Source: Streptomyces luomodiensis (GTDB taxonomy: Bacteria; Actinomycetota; Actinomycetes; Streptomycetales; Streptomycetaceae). From it: 64,000 bases of DNA. The translations under genes and the position numbers were made by a program. Each line of letters starts with the position of its first letter. The stretch's first letter is position 1. Positions 16,659-25,896 of the stretch are shown here, one piece after another. The notes beneath the pieces are model-generated. The model was given only the letters and a program-made list of their open reading frames with translations. It did no database searches and was not told where the DNA came from. The stretch lies in assembly GCF_031679605.1 (NCBI RefSeq), contig NZ_CP117522.1, forward strand, positions 8,494,001-8,558,000, read 5' to 3'.

Positions 16659-17546
16659 ATGGCTATGACGGAACGACTGAACGTCGAGGGACTGCGCTAT
16701 GCGCGGGCGGTCGCCGAGACGAAATCTTTCAGCGCCGCGGCCCGAGCATACGGCGTCACTCAGCCGGCTTTGTCCAACGGGATCGCGAAACTCGAGGAGC
16801 GGCTGGGGGAGAAGCTCTTCGACCGATCGCCGCGCGGTGTGACGCAGACGGCGTTCGGCACCCGCATTCTGCCCCTCATCGACCGTGCCGTGGCCGCGCT
16901 CGACGCCGTCGCGGCGGAGGCCAGGCGGCTGACCGAACCGGGTGAGCAGAAGATCCGCATGGGGGTCTCGCCGCTGATCGGCGCGCATCTGGTGGCGCGG
17001 GCGTTCAGCGCGGTCTGCGACCTGCCGACACCACGCGACCTCGTCCTGCGCGAGGCGAACATGCAGGACCTGCGTGACGGTCTGCGGGCCGGGCAGCTCG
17101 ACATCATCCTCATCCCGGCCGTGACGGCGATGCCACGCTTCGAGCACCGGATCATCGACGTCGAACCCATCGTCGTCGTCGGCACCGCCGCCGGGGACGA
17201 TGCCACCCTCGAACTCGCCGAAGCCGCAGACGAACAGTTCATCCTCGTGCCGGACGCGTGCGGACTCACGACATTCACCACCCAGCTTTTCCATTCACAC
17301 GAAGTTCCCTTGCGCGCGTATCCGGGGGAAGCGGCCAGCTACCGGGTGCTGGAGGAATGGGCCGGTCTGGGGCTGGGCTCGGCAATCATTCCCCGGTCCA
17401 GGCTCACGTCCCCCGATGTTCCCCACCGCCCGCTGCTGAACGACGGCCGCGAGGTGCAGATCTCCTTCGAAGCCGTATGGAACCCGGACTCCGCGCTGTG
17501 CGCGGACCTCACCCTTCTCGCGCAGGCACTCGGCGCGGCTCGCTAG
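16659..17546 (+). CDS. LysR-family transcriptional regulator
   Basis: The 295-residue regulator has an N-terminal winged helix (AVAETKSFSAAARAYGVTQPALSNGIAKLE, residues about 17-46) and a periplasmic-binding-like effector domain from about residue 90. It is followed by a carboxymuconolactone-decarboxylase-family gene 120 bp downstream on the same strand, which may be its target. A TTATAAG element at 16562-16568 upstream resembles the palindrome at 20918 but is only partly conserved. A second in-frame ATG lies at 16665. Confidence 0.9.
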   Translation: MAMTERLNVEGLRYARAVAETKSFSAAARAYGVTQPALSNGIAKLEERLGEKLFDRSPRGVTQTAFGTRILPLIDRAVAALDAVAAEARRLTEPGEQKIRMGVSPLIGAHLVARAFSAVCDLPTPRDLVLREANMQDLRDGLRAGQLDIILIPAVTAMPRFEHRIIDVEPIVVVGTAAGDDATLELAEAADEQFILVPDACGLTTFTTQLFHSHEVPLRAYPGEAASYRVLEEWAGLGLGSAIIPRSRLTSPDVPHRPLLNDGREVQISFEAVWNPDSALCADLTLLAQALGAAR

Positions 17547-17683
17547 GTATACGCAATGCTTATGAAGTGATTCAGTAGGCGCCCCTACCGGATCTTCAGG
17601 CTTACGCCTAACTTCGCGGTTGTGCTGCGGGGGTGCCGCAGCGCATTCGACGAACCGGAAAGAAGATGTCGAAGGAGTGCAGT

Positions 17684-18211
17684 GTGAGTGGTGTGCGCGT
17701 CGCCCCGTGGCAAAACGACAGTTTTCCCTCTCCGCCCTCCGAATTGCTTGCGGGTATGCAGGCTCGTCGGCCCAACGGCGAGCTGATCGGCATTGATCGG
17801 GTGCTGCTGAGGAGCTTTCCCCTCGCAACAGGCTGGAACGAGCTACTGGGCCGGGTTCGCGCCGATTTCAGCCTGGAGCTGGAGTACCGCGAACTGATCA
17901 TGCTGCGGGTGGCCGTGCTGAACCATGCCGACTTCGAATGGGGTGTGCATTACCCGGCGTACTTGCAGGCGGGTGGCACCGAGGAAAAGTGCCTCGCCCT
18001 TAAGGAGCAAAGCGTGAGCGGCGGCGTTTTCGGCGAAGAGGAGCGCGCCCTGATCACGCTCACCGACCAGTCCACGAAACAGGTTGAGGTGAATGCTGAC
18101 GTCATCGAGGAACTGAAGAACCTGTTCGGTGAGACCAAAACAGTGGAAGCGGTTGCCACGGTCGCGGCCTACAACATGGTCTCTCGCTTCCTGGTGGCGC
18201 TGGCCATCTGA
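17684..18211 (+). CDS. Carboxymuconolactone decarboxylase / AhpD-fold protein
   Basis: The 175-residue protein has the CMD-domain helix pattern ELEYRELIMLRVAVLNHADFEWGVHYPAYLQAGG, where AhpD-like peroxidases would have CxxC; here no cysteine pair is present (HADFEWGVH), so a peroxidase function is unlikely. Relatives are often annotated as 4-carboxymuconolactone decarboxylase, usually without proof. Start: GTG 17684 has AAGGAG six bases upstream; ATG 17666 is the alternative. Confidence 0.8.
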   Translation: MSGVRVAPWQNDSFPSPPSELLAGMQARRPNGELIGIDRVLLRSFPLATGWNELLGRVRADFSLELEYRELIMLRVAVLNHADFEWGVHYPAYLQAGGTEEKCLALKEQSVSGGVFGEEERALITLTDQSTKQVEVNADVIEELKNLFGETKTVEAVATVAAYNMVSRFLVALAI

Positions 18212-18273
18212 CGTGGCGGCCCGGCGACCCGGAGCCGCCGCCGGGCGGGTGGGGGATGCGGCAGGCGGGCAGG

Positions 18274-19620
18274 TCAGGTGTCGGCACCGACCTTGGGGGT
18301 GTCGGCGCTCTTCGACGGCGGTTCGGGGGCGGCGCCGGAGTGGAGGACGGAGCGGGCCCGGTCGGCGTCGAAGTCGTTCTCCCATGTGCCGATCACGATG
18401 GTGGCGACGGCGTTGCCCAGGACGTTGATGAAGACGCGGCCCTCGTTGAGGATGCGGTCGACGCCGACGATCAGGGAGAGGGCGGCCAGGGGGATGTGGC
18501 CGACCGCGGTGACGGTGCTGGCGAGCACGATGAACGCGCCGCCGGCGATGCCCGCGGTGCCCTTGCTGGTGAGCATCATGACGCCCACCATCACCAACTG
18601 CTGCTGCCAGGAGAGGTCGATGCCCACGGCCTGGGCCAGGAACAGGGAGGCCATCGTGAGGTAGACCGCGGAGCCGTCCAGGTTGAAGGAGAACCCGGAG
18701 GGGATGACGATGCCGACCACGGGACGGCCGATGCCGAGGATCTCCAGCTTGCGCACCAGCTGCGGCAGGACGGCCTCGCTCGAACAGGTGCTCAGCGCGA
18801 CGAGCAGCTCGGCCTTCAAGAACCGCATGAGGCCGAACAGGCTCAGACGGCAGGCGCGCATGATGGCCCCGAGCACGACCAGCACGTACAGGACGCAGGT
18901 CGCGGTGAACAGGACGATCAGGTAGGCGAGTTGTTTCAGGCTTTCCGCGCCGTAGGTGGCGACGACCGTGGCCAGCGCGCCGAACGTGCCCAGCGGTGCC
19001 AGGCGCATCACCCAGCCCACGATGCGGAACACGACGTCCGACAGGGCCCGGATGCCGCGGGTCAGCGGAGCGGCGTCCTCGCCGGCCATGTTCAGTGCCA
19101 CGCCGAAGACGATCGAGACCATGAGCGCGGCCAGGATCGCGTCCCCGGTGATCGCGCCCAGCAGCGAGGAGGGAATCAGGGAGGAGACGAACCCGGTGAA
19201 GGTGGCGTGCTCGGTGGCGGTCTCGGGCACGTCGTCCGCGTTCAGCGTCGAGGGATCCACGTTCAGACCGGACCCGGGCTGGAAGATGTTGGCGACCACC
19301 AGTCCGATCAGCATCGACACCAGCGACAGCACCAGGAAGTAGCCGATCGCCTTCACCCCGATCCGGCCCGCCTTGCGCAGGTTGTCCATGGAGGCGATGC
19401 CGGTGGTCACCACGCAGAAGACGACCGGGACCACGATCATCTTGACCAGAGCGATGAACCAGTCGTTGAGCGGCTTCAAATCCTCACCGAACCCCGGGGC
19501 GAGGACGCCGACCACGATCCCGAGGACCGCGGCCAGCACGACCTGGAACCACAGCTCACGTAGCAGACGGTTCAGCCGCGACCGCTGCGGGCGGCCGACG
19601 GCAGTGGTGGCGCGTGTCAT
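18274..19620 (-). CDS. dctA: C4-dicarboxylate:cation symporter (DctA-type), probable tartrate uptake
   Basis: The 448-residue dicarboxylate/amino-acid:cation symporter has the family marks VKMIVVPVVFCVVTTGIAS, the serine-rich re-entrant loop ALSTCSSEAVLPQLV, the GIVIPSGFSFNLDGSAVYL motif and MLTSKGTAGIAGGAFIVLA. DctA proteins import succinate, fumarate, malate and, in some cases, tartrate. The gene lies 111 bp downstream of tartrate dehydratase on the same strand, so D-tartrate is the probable substrate. Start: ATG 19620 after GGGAG; the longer frame extends into non-conserved sequence. Confidence 0.92.
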   Translation of the reverse strand: MTRATTAVGRPQRSRLNRLLRELWFQVVLAAVLGIVVGVLAPGFGEDLKPLNDWFIALVKMIVVPVVFCVVTTGIASMDNLRKAGRIGVKAIGYFLVLSLVSMLIGLVVANIFQPGSGLNVDPSTLNADDVPETATEHATFTGFVSSLIPSSLLGAITGDAILAALMVSIVFGVALNMAGEDAAPLTRGIRALSDVVFRIVGWVMRLAPLGTFGALATVVATYGAESLKQLAYLIVLFTATCVLYVLVVLGAIMRACRLSLFGLMRFLKAELLVALSTCSSEAVLPQLVRKLEILGIGRPVVGIVIPSGFSFNLDGSAVYLTMASLFLAQAVGIDLSWQQQLVMVGVMMLTSKGTAGIAGGAFIVLASTVTAVGHIPLAALSLIVGVDRILNEGRVFINVLGNAVATIVIGTWENDFDADRARSVLHSGAAPEPPSKSADTPKVGADT

Positions 19621-19731
19621 CGTTGGTGCTCCCTTGCACGACGATCGTGTGTATCCCGGTCCCGATGGACGCGGCTGCGCCGGCGGCAGGGGCCCCACGG
19701 CCGAGTGGGGCCCGCCTGCCGCGGTGCCGGT

Positions 19732-20898
19732 TCAGCTGTGCAGGTCGCGCAGCACCTTGTAGAAGGCGGCCTTGCCCTCGAAGCCGATGCCGGGGATGTC
19801 GGTCAGGCCGACCCGGCTTTTGTTGACGACGGCGTCGTCGGCGAAGCCGCCGGTGGGCTGGAACTCGCCCGGGTAGGACTCGTTGCCGCCGAGCTTGAGG
19901 GCGGCGGCGATGTGCAGGGAGAACTGGTGTCCGCCGTGCGGGACGCAGCGCCGGGAGGACCAGCCGTGCTGCCGGAGCATGTCCTGGACGCGCAGGTACT
20001 CCGTCAGGCCGTAGGAGAGGGCGGGGTCGACCTGGATGGTGTCGCGGTCGGGGCGCAGCCCGCCGTAGCGGATCAGGTTGCGGGCGTCCTGGAGGGAGAA
20101 GAGGTTCTCGCCGGTGGCGATGGGTCCGGCGTAGTGCTCGGCGACGGTGGCGTTGAGCTGGTAGTCCAGCGGATCGCCGATCTCCTCGTACCAGAACAGG
20201 CCGTAGGGCTCGATGGCCCGCCCGTACTCCAGCGCCGTGGCGAGGTCGAAGCGGCCGTTGACGTCGACGGCCAGCCGGGAGCCGTCGCCGTCCAGCACGT
20301 CGATGACGGCCTCGATGCGGCGCAGGTCCTCGGCCAGGTCGGCGCCGCCGATCTTCATCTTGACCACGTCGTAGCCCTGGTCGAGGAAGCCGCGCATCTC
20401 GTCCTGTAGATCGGCGAGGGTCTTGCCCGGCGCGTAGTAGCCGCCGGCGGCGTAGACGAACACCGAGTCGTCGGGCTCTCCGTCGCCGTAGCGCTCGGAG
20501 AGGTACCGGTACAGCGGCTTGCCCTCGATCTTGGACGCGAGATCGAACAGTGCCATGTCCACCACGCCGACCGCGACCGAGCGCTCGCCGTGTCCGCCGG
20601 GCTTCTCGTTGCGCATCATGATGTCCCACGCCTTGGCGGGATCCAGGCGGCCCCGCTCGTCCAGGAGGCTGCCGGGCTCCGCTCCCATCAGCCGCGGCAG
20701 AATGCGCCGGCGCAGGATCTCACCGGCGCTGTAGCGCCCGTTGGAGTTGAAGCCGTAGCCCACGACCGGCTTGCCGTCGCGGATGACGTCGCTCTCGATG
20801 GCGACGATCGAGCAGTCCATGGAGCTGAAGTCGATCCAGGCGTTGCGGATCGAGGAGCTGATCGGGACGGTGCCCTCGTAGACGTTGGTGATCTGCAC
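19732..20898 (-). CDS. tarD: D-tartrate dehydratase, enolase superfamily
   Basis: This 388-residue mandelate-racemase/enolase-superfamily enzyme closely follows the pattern of characterised D-tartrate dehydratase. ISSSIRNAWIDFS lies at the N-terminus, VVGYGFNSNGRYS near 46 and EKPGGHGERSVAVG near 98. The catalytic KMKIGG has Lys182; metal ligands lie in AVDVNGRFDL and WYEEIGDPLDY, and the base-region His is in CVPHGGHQFSLHIA. It dehydrates tartrate to oxaloacetate. The start is a GTG. With DctA downstream and a divergent FCD regulator it forms a compact uptake-catabolism-control module. Confidence 0.9.
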   Translation of the reverse strand: MQITNVYEGTVPISSSIRNAWIDFSSMDCSIVAIESDVIRDGKPVVGYGFNSNGRYSAGEILRRRILPRLMGAEPGSLLDERGRLDPAKAWDIMMRNEKPGGHGERSVAVGVVDMALFDLASKIEGKPLYRYLSERYGDGEPDDSVFVYAAGGYYAPGKTLADLQDEMRGFLDQGYDVVKMKIGGADLAEDLRRIEAVIDVLDGDGSRLAVDVNGRFDLATALEYGRAIEPYGLFWYEEIGDPLDYQLNATVAEHYAGPIATGENLFSLQDARNLIRYGGLRPDRDTIQVDPALSYGLTEYLRVQDMLRQHGWSSRRCVPHGGHQFSLHIAAALKLGGNESYPGEFQPTGGFADDAVVNKSRVGLTDIPGIGFEGKAAFYKVLRDLHS

Positions 20899-20910
20899 GC
20901 GACGGCCTTT

Positions 20911-20930
20911 CTCATATCTTATAAGTTGCG
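20911..20930. promoter_or_regulatory. Candidate operator of the tartrate regulator
   Basis: An 8-bp perfect palindrome CTTATAAG at 20918-20925, inside an AT-rich patch, lies about 20 bp from the dehydratase start and about 80 bp from the divergent FCD regulator. Sites of this size and AT character are typical of GntR/FCD regulators. Confidence 0.6.
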
Positions 20931-21004
20931 TCGGTGTTAGGCTGAGGCGTCCTGATGGGGACTGTCAAGGGGTGCGAGGACCCGGAAAGGATGCACTGGG
21001 GGCG

Positions 21005-21688
21005 ATGCCAGGTACGAACACCTTCCTCAGCAAGAGCGATCTCGCCTACGCGGAACTCCGCGGCCGGATCCTCACCGGTGCCCTCCCCGCCGGCTCACGG
21101 CTCGCGCAGTACGACCTCGCCGAGTCCCTCAATATGAGCATCACGCCCTTGCGCGAGGCGATCCGCCGCCTCAGCAGCGAGGGACTGGTCACCGTGGAGA
21201 CCCACCGCGACGTGCGTGTCTCCCCCATGAGTTCGCACGAGGCCCGGCAGCTGTTCGAGGTGCGTCTGTCCCTGGACCCCACCGCCGCGGAACTCGCCGC
21301 CACCCGGCGCACCGCGGCTGACATCACCACCATGCGAGCCGCGGTCGACAGGCTGCTCCCCGTCACACGTCAGTGGGGCGAGGAGGCGCTCACCGCGCAC
21401 CGCGCCTTCCACCAGGCGCTGTACCGGGCCTCGCACAACGATGTCCTCATCCGGCTCCTCGACGACCTGTGGGACAAGTCCGACCGCTACCGCCGCCTCG
21501 GACTCGAACTCCCACCCGGCGACGAACCCCGCACCCGGGACCTGCGAGAGCATCGCCAACTCGTCGACCTCATCGAGGAGGGGCGGCCCGCCGAAGCCGC
21601 CCGGCTGATGCGCGACCACATCACCAACAGCCTCACCGCCACCGCCATCAGCGCCCTCGAGGACCGTGAAGGCGCCCGTACGGTGTGA
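21005..21688 (+). CDS. GntR-family (FCD) transcriptional regulator of the tartrate module
   Basis: The 227-residue protein has an N-terminal GntR winged helix (YAELRGRILTGALPAGSRL, then LNMSITPLREAIRRLSSEGLV) and a helical FCD effector domain with metal/ligand-type residues in DLREHRQLVDLIEEG and AARLMRDHITNSL. FCD regulators usually release DNA upon binding an organic acid, which here would be tartrate. It is divergent from the dehydratase, with the CTTATAAG palindrome between them. Start ATG 21005 has a G-rich ribosome site; the longer frame runs through the operator. Confidence 0.88.
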   Translation: MPGTNTFLSKSDLAYAELRGRILTGALPAGSRLAQYDLAESLNMSITPLREAIRRLSSEGLVTVETHRDVRVSPMSSHEARQLFEVRLSLDPTAAELAATRRTAADITTMRAAVDRLLPVTRQWGEEALTAHRAFHQALYRASHNDVLIRLLDDLWDKSDRYRRLGLELPPGDEPRTRDLREHRQLVDLIEEGRPAEAARLMRDHITNSLTATAISALEDREGARTV

Positions 21689-21951
21689 GACGCGGGAGAG
21701 TTGAGCAGCGCGTCGACCGGACGCAGGATGACGGGGGGCTGGCAGCGGCTTCATCCGGTGGGCTATGTTGTGCTGCTATGACGACCGGGACGGCATTGCG
21801 CCACACACGGATTGGTGACCCGGTGCTCTTCTGAGCGCCGTACGGGCCGGTGCCGGCCCGCTGTTGGACCGAGGACCTGGTGCTGCTGCGCGGGCTCCAC
21901 CTCCGTCGTGTTGATCACAGGCTCGACACATCAACCACGACAGGAGAGTTC

Positions 21952-22686
21952 ATGCCCACCAAGATGTTGCAGATTCCCACCGCGGACGGCCAGGCCGACG
22001 CGTTCGCGGCCTTCCCCGACGGTGGCGGGCGGCACCCGGGGGTGCTGATGTACGCGGATGGCTTCGGTATCCGGCCCGTGCTGCGGGAGATGGCCCGCGA
22101 ACTCGCCGAGCACGGGTACTTCGTGCTCGTCCCCAACCTCTTCTACCGGCACGGCCCGGCACCGGTGATCGAACTTCCCGAGTACATCGGAGAAGAAGTC
22201 CGGCCCGCGGTCTTCGCCCAGCTGATGCCCTTGATCGAGGCGCATACCGCCGAACGTGTCCTGAGCGACGCCGACGCCTACCTCAGGTTCCTCACCACCC
22301 AGCCCGAGGTCGGCGCCGGACCGGTCGCGGTGACCGGCTACTGCATAGGCGGCCTCCTGGCCATGCGCACCGCCGCGGCCCACCCCGGCCAGGTGGCCTC
22401 CGTCGCCGCATTCCACGGACCCGTGGATGTCGATGGACCTGACCTCTTCTCCAAGCTCACCGCCGAGATCCACCTGGGCCACGCCGAAGGCGACATGACA
22501 CCTGAAGCCCTCGGCGAGCTCAACCAGGCCCTGGACGCCGCAGGTGTCAGCTACACCTCGGAGATCTACCCCGGCACCATCCACGGCTTCACCATGTCCG
22601 ACACCGACGCCTTCGACCCCGCCGCACTCCAGCGCCACTGGGACCGCCTGCTGCCCCTTCTCCGCCGCACCCTGGCCAACGGCTGA
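21952..22686 (+). CDS. Dienelactone hydrolase-family alpha/beta hydrolase
   Basis: The 244-residue cytosolic hydrolase has a nucleophile elbow GYCIGG with Cys131, HAEGDMTPE (candidate Asp) and HGFTM (His). A Cys nucleophile and this length fit the dienelactone hydrolase family, which opens lactones, but most members have unknown substrates. ATG 21952 is preceded by CAGGAGAG. It stands alone, 263 bp downstream of the FCD regulator; I saw no recognisable element in that gap. Confidence 0.87.
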   Translation: MPTKMLQIPTADGQADAFAAFPDGGGRHPGVLMYADGFGIRPVLREMARELAEHGYFVLVPNLFYRHGPAPVIELPEYIGEEVRPAVFAQLMPLIEAHTAERVLSDADAYLRFLTTQPEVGAGPVAVTGYCIGGLLAMRTAAAHPGQVASVAAFHGPVDVDGPDLFSKLTAEIHLGHAEGDMTPEALGELNQALDAAGVSYTSEIYPGTIHGFTMSDTDAFDPAALQRHWDRLLPLLRRTLANG

Positions 22687-22815
22687 GGCGCCGGCCCGGA
22701 AACCGGCGCACGGTCCCCGGCACCCTGTGGGTTCTCCAGGCCCACCTCGGCATCGGCAAACCCCATGTCACCGCCCGGATGGACGACCGGCGGGGTGTTC
22801 GCCACCGCGAGCGGA

Positions 22816-23721
22816 CTACCTGGCCGCCTCCGGATCCGCCGACCGCGTGTCTCCCATCTCCACGCGGAAGGGGTATGTCCCGGCTGCGGTGAACGCGTCG
22901 TGGATCGGCATGAGGAGTGAGGTGAGACGACGGACGTTCGCGTCGCCGATCGGCGTCCACAGCGCGGCGCAGTGCGCGTCGGTCTCTGCCTCGATCTGCT
23001 CGCGCGCCGCGACGCCGGCATCGGTCGCGGTGCCGTCGGCGTTGAGCCAGCCGCGTGCGACGAGGCGTGACGTCGCCGCGGCCACCTCCTCGTCGCTCCA
23101 CAGCCGGGTGGCACGTGCGATCGCTTCCGGGAAGTGGCCGGTCGCGGTTTGCAGAACGTTGCCGTCGCACGGCCCGATGTCGTTGGCGGCGAGCACGGTG
23201 ACATGCGCGTCGCCGCGCCACTCGCGCACCACCGTGATCTGCTGCCATAGCGCGACGAGCGGATCGGAGGGGAGGGGGACCGAGACGTTGGCGGCGGCCA
23301 TCGGCTTTCCGGCGTAGTCGGCGCTCGCGACGACCGGGTCGATCAGCGATCGTGCCTCCGCGATCTGATCGGCCGTGAGGTCTACGTCGACGCGACGCAA
23401 CGCACGGTCGGCGGCCGCGAAGCGAGCGGCCTGCCACTGTTGCGGCGTTGCGGTATCCCACACGCCTGCCATGGCCCGCACCGACCGCGGGCTGAAGCTG
23501 TAGAAGGCCGCGAGCGTGACCTGCCAGGGAACTGCGCCCATCGGGGCCGCCCGGAACGCGAAGTACGCCGGACCGTACTCGGTCACGCCGAGCTTCCCGG
23601 CCTCTTCCGGTGCCTCGGGGATGAAGTAGATGAACAGGTGGGTCGCGTTGATGGTGAGGCTGACCTCGCGAACGGCGTTCAGGTCCATATTGGCACGACC
23701 AAAGGTGCTGGTGAGATGCAT
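22816..23721 (-). CDS. SCO6745-type helix-turn-helix family protein of unknown function
   Basis: The protein of about 301 residues matches the pattern of the actinobacterial SCO6745/SalK-like family: an N-terminal FIYFIPEAPEEAGKLG, YFAFRAAPMGAV, then a middle AFYSFSPRSV and a C-terminal LNADGTATDAGVAAREQIEAETDA helix region. Proteins of this type occur in secondary-metabolite clusters and as stand-alone genes; no activity is established. ATG 23721 has GGAGACACC upstream; ATG 23688 is an alternative start. It lies 30 bp downstream of the FAH-family gene and may be the last gene of that operon. Confidence 0.72.
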   Translation of the reverse strand: MHLTSTFGRANMDLNAVREVSLTINATHLFIYFIPEAPEEAGKLGVTEYGPAYFAFRAAPMGAVPWQVTLAAFYSFSPRSVRAMAGVWDTATPQQWQAARFAAADRALRRVDVDLTADQIAEARSLIDPVVASADYAGKPMAAANVSVPLPSDPLVALWQQITVVREWRGDAHVTVLAANDIGPCDGNVLQTATGHFPEAIARATRLWSDEEVAAATSRLVARGWLNADGTATDAGVAAREQIEAETDAHCAALWTPIGDANVRRLTSLLMPIHDAFTAAGTYPFRVEMGDTRSADPEAAR

Positions 23722-23750
23722 CGCAGGGTGTCTCCTGGCACGTCGTAGGA

Positions 23751-24668
23751 TCAACGTCGGGTGAGGGGTGGCGCAAGGGTGAGCGGCTCCGGCGCGGTGA
23801 TCCGTGCGGAGATCGCGCCGAGTTCTTGTACGTCGATCCGGACCGTGTCTCCCGGTGCCAGGTAGGGGCGGTGGTCGGACAACTCCTGGATGCAGCCGGT
23901 GCCCACGGGGCCGCTGGCGAGGATGTCACCGGCTCGCAGCGTGGTGCCGCGCGACGCGTGCGCCAGCATCTCGCCGAACGACCAGTGGATCTCGTCCCAG
24001 CTGCCGCCGCCGTAATGCTCGTCGTTGACGTACCCGTCCATCCGCAGCGCATAGCCCTTGCCCGAGCGGTAGGGCTCCAGCTCGTCGGGGGTGACGAGGA
24101 ACGGGCCGAGGCTGGTCGATGCGTCCTTGCTCTTGGACGGGCCGTACACGAACCCCATCTCGCTTGCGGAGATATCGCGTGCGCTCCAGTCGCAGTAGAC
24201 CAGGTAGCCCGCGATGTGCTTCTCCGCCGTGGCGGCGTCGAGGTTCGAACAGTCCCCGGCGACCACCGCGGCGACCTCGACCTCGTAGTCCCAGTCCTGC
24301 GCGCCCGGGGCGATGGGGATCTCGTCGTGCGGTCCCTTGATCGCCGCCGGGTTGGAGAAGAAGAAGAGCGGATACTCGTACCAGACCGGGCTGACCGTAC
24401 CGTCGCCGACGGCTGCCTTACCCGCGTTGCTGATGTGGCGCTCGAACGCGGCGAAGTCCCGGACCGCCGGGGGTACCGGTATCGGCGCCAGCAGGTGGGC
24501 CGTGGCCAGCTCCACGATCTCGGTCGGTTCCCTGGTGGCGGCGGCCTCCAGCCCGCCTTCGGCGCGCAGCAGCTCCAGCAGGTCCGTACCCAGGGCGTGA
24601 ATGGTGTTGTCGTGTACCACGCCGCAGCGTGTGGAGCCGTCCGCGGAGCGGTAGCTGACCCATCTCAT
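23751..24668 (-). CDS. Fumarylacetoacetate hydrolase-family protein
   Basis: The 305-residue enzyme has the FAH-domain metal site DYEVEVAAVVAG (E-x-E) and the conserved YCDWSARDISASEMG and GPFLVTPDEL segments. The family includes acylpyruvate hydrolases, 2-hydroxyhepta-dienedioate isomerases and related C-C hydrolases; the exact substrate is not predictable. The start ATG overlaps the stop of a 21-codon micro-ORF (ATGA). The upstream epoxide hydrolase suggests a common aromatic or terpene catabolic route. Confidence 0.87.
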   Translation of the reverse strand: MRWVSYRSADGSTRCGVVHDNTIHALGTDLLELLRAEGGLEAAATREPTEIVELATAHLLAPIPVPPAVRDFAAFERHISNAGKAAVGDGTVSPVWYEYPLFFFSNPAAIKGPHDEIPIAPGAQDWDYEVEVAAVVAGDCSNLDAATAEKHIAGYLVYCDWSARDISASEMGFVYGPSKSKDASTSLGPFLVTPDELEPYRSGKGYALRMDGYVNDEHYGGGSWDEIHWSFGEMLAHASRGTTLRAGDILASGPVGTGCIQELSDHRPYLAPGDTVRIDVQELGAISARITAPEPLTLAPPLTRR

Positions 24669-24730
24669 CGGGCAAGCACCTCCCGGGTGTAGTCGTGGAA
24701 CCGCCGTGCGCTGATCACGACCGTCTTCAT
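24665..24730 (-). CDS. Translationally coupled 21-residue micro-ORF
   Basis: A 21-codon frame begins with ATG overlapping the epoxide hydrolase stop (ATGA) and ends in TGA overlapping the FAH-family start (ATGA). It encodes a basic peptide with no recognised family. The perfect fit between two ATGA couplings suggests it is translated, either as a functional peptide or as a coupling bridge. A remnant of a longer lost gene is also possible. Confidence 0.5.
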   Translation of the reverse strand: MKTVVISARRFHDYTREVLAR

Positions 24731-25896
24731 GCGCCCACCGTCCGCGCGAACGCAACGATCTCCTCGACGAAAAGCTCCGGCTCCTCCAGAGCGGCGAAGT
24801 GGCCGCCCGCGGGGATGTCGTCGTTGAAGTAGCGCAGGTCGTGGTAGGCGCGCTCGGCCCAGATGCGCGGGGTGCGCGTCAGTTCGTCCGGGAAGACGCT
24901 GACACCGACGGGAAGGTCCAGCTCGGTCGGAGCGAGCGGCTGCCGGGCGTACTCCCAGTACAGGCGGGCGGAGGAAGCACCGGTACCGGTGAACCAGTAG
25001 AGGGAGATGTGGTCGAGGATCTCGTCGCGGGTGAGGGCGTCGGGCCGGGTCCAGTCGAGGAACTTCTCGTAGATCCACGCGGCCTGCCCGGCCGGGGAGT
25101 CGGTCAGGGCGTAGCCGATGGTCTGCGGCCGGGTGCGCTGTACGACGTGGTATCCGGAATGGACGGCGAAGAAGCGGCTGCCCTGTTCGAGCGCGGCCTT
25201 CTCCTCGGGGGTCGGATCGTCGCCGACCGGCGGTGCGGCGAGGAACTCGGGGAAGTTGACGTGGATCGCGCGCAGACCCGCCGGGCGCTGCGCCCCCATG
25301 CGGGTCGCGACGACCCCGCCCCAGTCGCCGCCCTGGGCCAGGTAGGAGTCGTAGCCGAGGCGCTGCATGAGTACGCCGTACGCGCGGGCGATCCGGTCCG
25401 GGTTCCAGCCGGTGGAAGTGGGCTGGTCGGAGAAGCCGTAGCCGGGCATCGAGGGGATGACGAGGTGGAAGCCGCGCTCGGTGAGCGGGCCGACGGTCTT
25501 GAGGAACTCCAGGAACGAGCCCGGCCACCCGTGCAGCAGCAACAGGGGAGTGGCGGCGGGGCGGGGCGAGCGCACGTGCAGGAAGTGGATGCCGAGACCG
25601 TCGAGGGTGGTACGGAACTGGCCCAGCTCGTTGAGCTGCCGCTCGAGCTTGCGCCAGTCGTAGCCGGAGGCCCAGTAGTCCAGCAGTTCCTGGAGCCGCT
25701 CCCGCTGCACTCCCTGGCTGCTGTCGGGTGTTGTCTCCCGGCCGGCCAGGCGTACCCGGCGGAGTCGGTCCTTCAGATCCTCCAGGGCACTGTCCGGAAT
25801 GTCGATGCGAAACGGTGTCACGCTGTTCGATGTCACGATCACCACGGTGCGGCCGCGATGCGTCCCCGGTCCAATGATTGTTCCGTAAAACGTCAT
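24727..25896 (-). CDS. Epoxide hydrolase (EHN-domain alpha/beta hydrolase)
   Basis: The protein of 369-389 residues begins with the epoxide-hydrolase N-terminal region (TPFRIDIPDSALEDLKDRL...). It continues with the core: oxyanion HGWPGSFLEF, nucleophile elbow QGGDWGG (Asp), acidic residue in the C-terminal third and PAGGHFAALEEPE (catalytic His). The family opens epoxides to diols and includes microsomal-type enzymes. ATG 25896 gives the longer form; GTG 25836 would match the family N-terminus better. It diverges from a LysR regulator and heads the operon with the micro-ORF and FAH gene. Confidence 0.88.
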   Translation of the reverse strand: MTFYGTIIGPGTHRGRTVVIVTSNSVTPFRIDIPDSALEDLKDRLRRVRLAGRETTPDSSQGVQRERLQELLDYWASGYDWRKLERQLNELGQFRTTLDGLGIHFLHVRSPRPAATPLLLLHGWPGSFLEFLKTVGPLTERGFHLVIPSMPGYGFSDQPTSTGWNPDRIARAYGVLMQRLGYDSYLAQGGDWGGVVATRMGAQRPAGLRAIHVNFPEFLAAPPVGDDPTPEEKAALEQGSRFFAVHSGYHVVQRTRPQTIGYALTDSPAGQAAWIYEKFLDWTRPDALTRDEILDHISLYWFTGTGASSARLYWEYARQPLAPTELDLPVGVSVFPDELTRTPRIWAERAYHDLRYFNDDIPAGGHFAALEEPELFVEEIVAFARTVGA

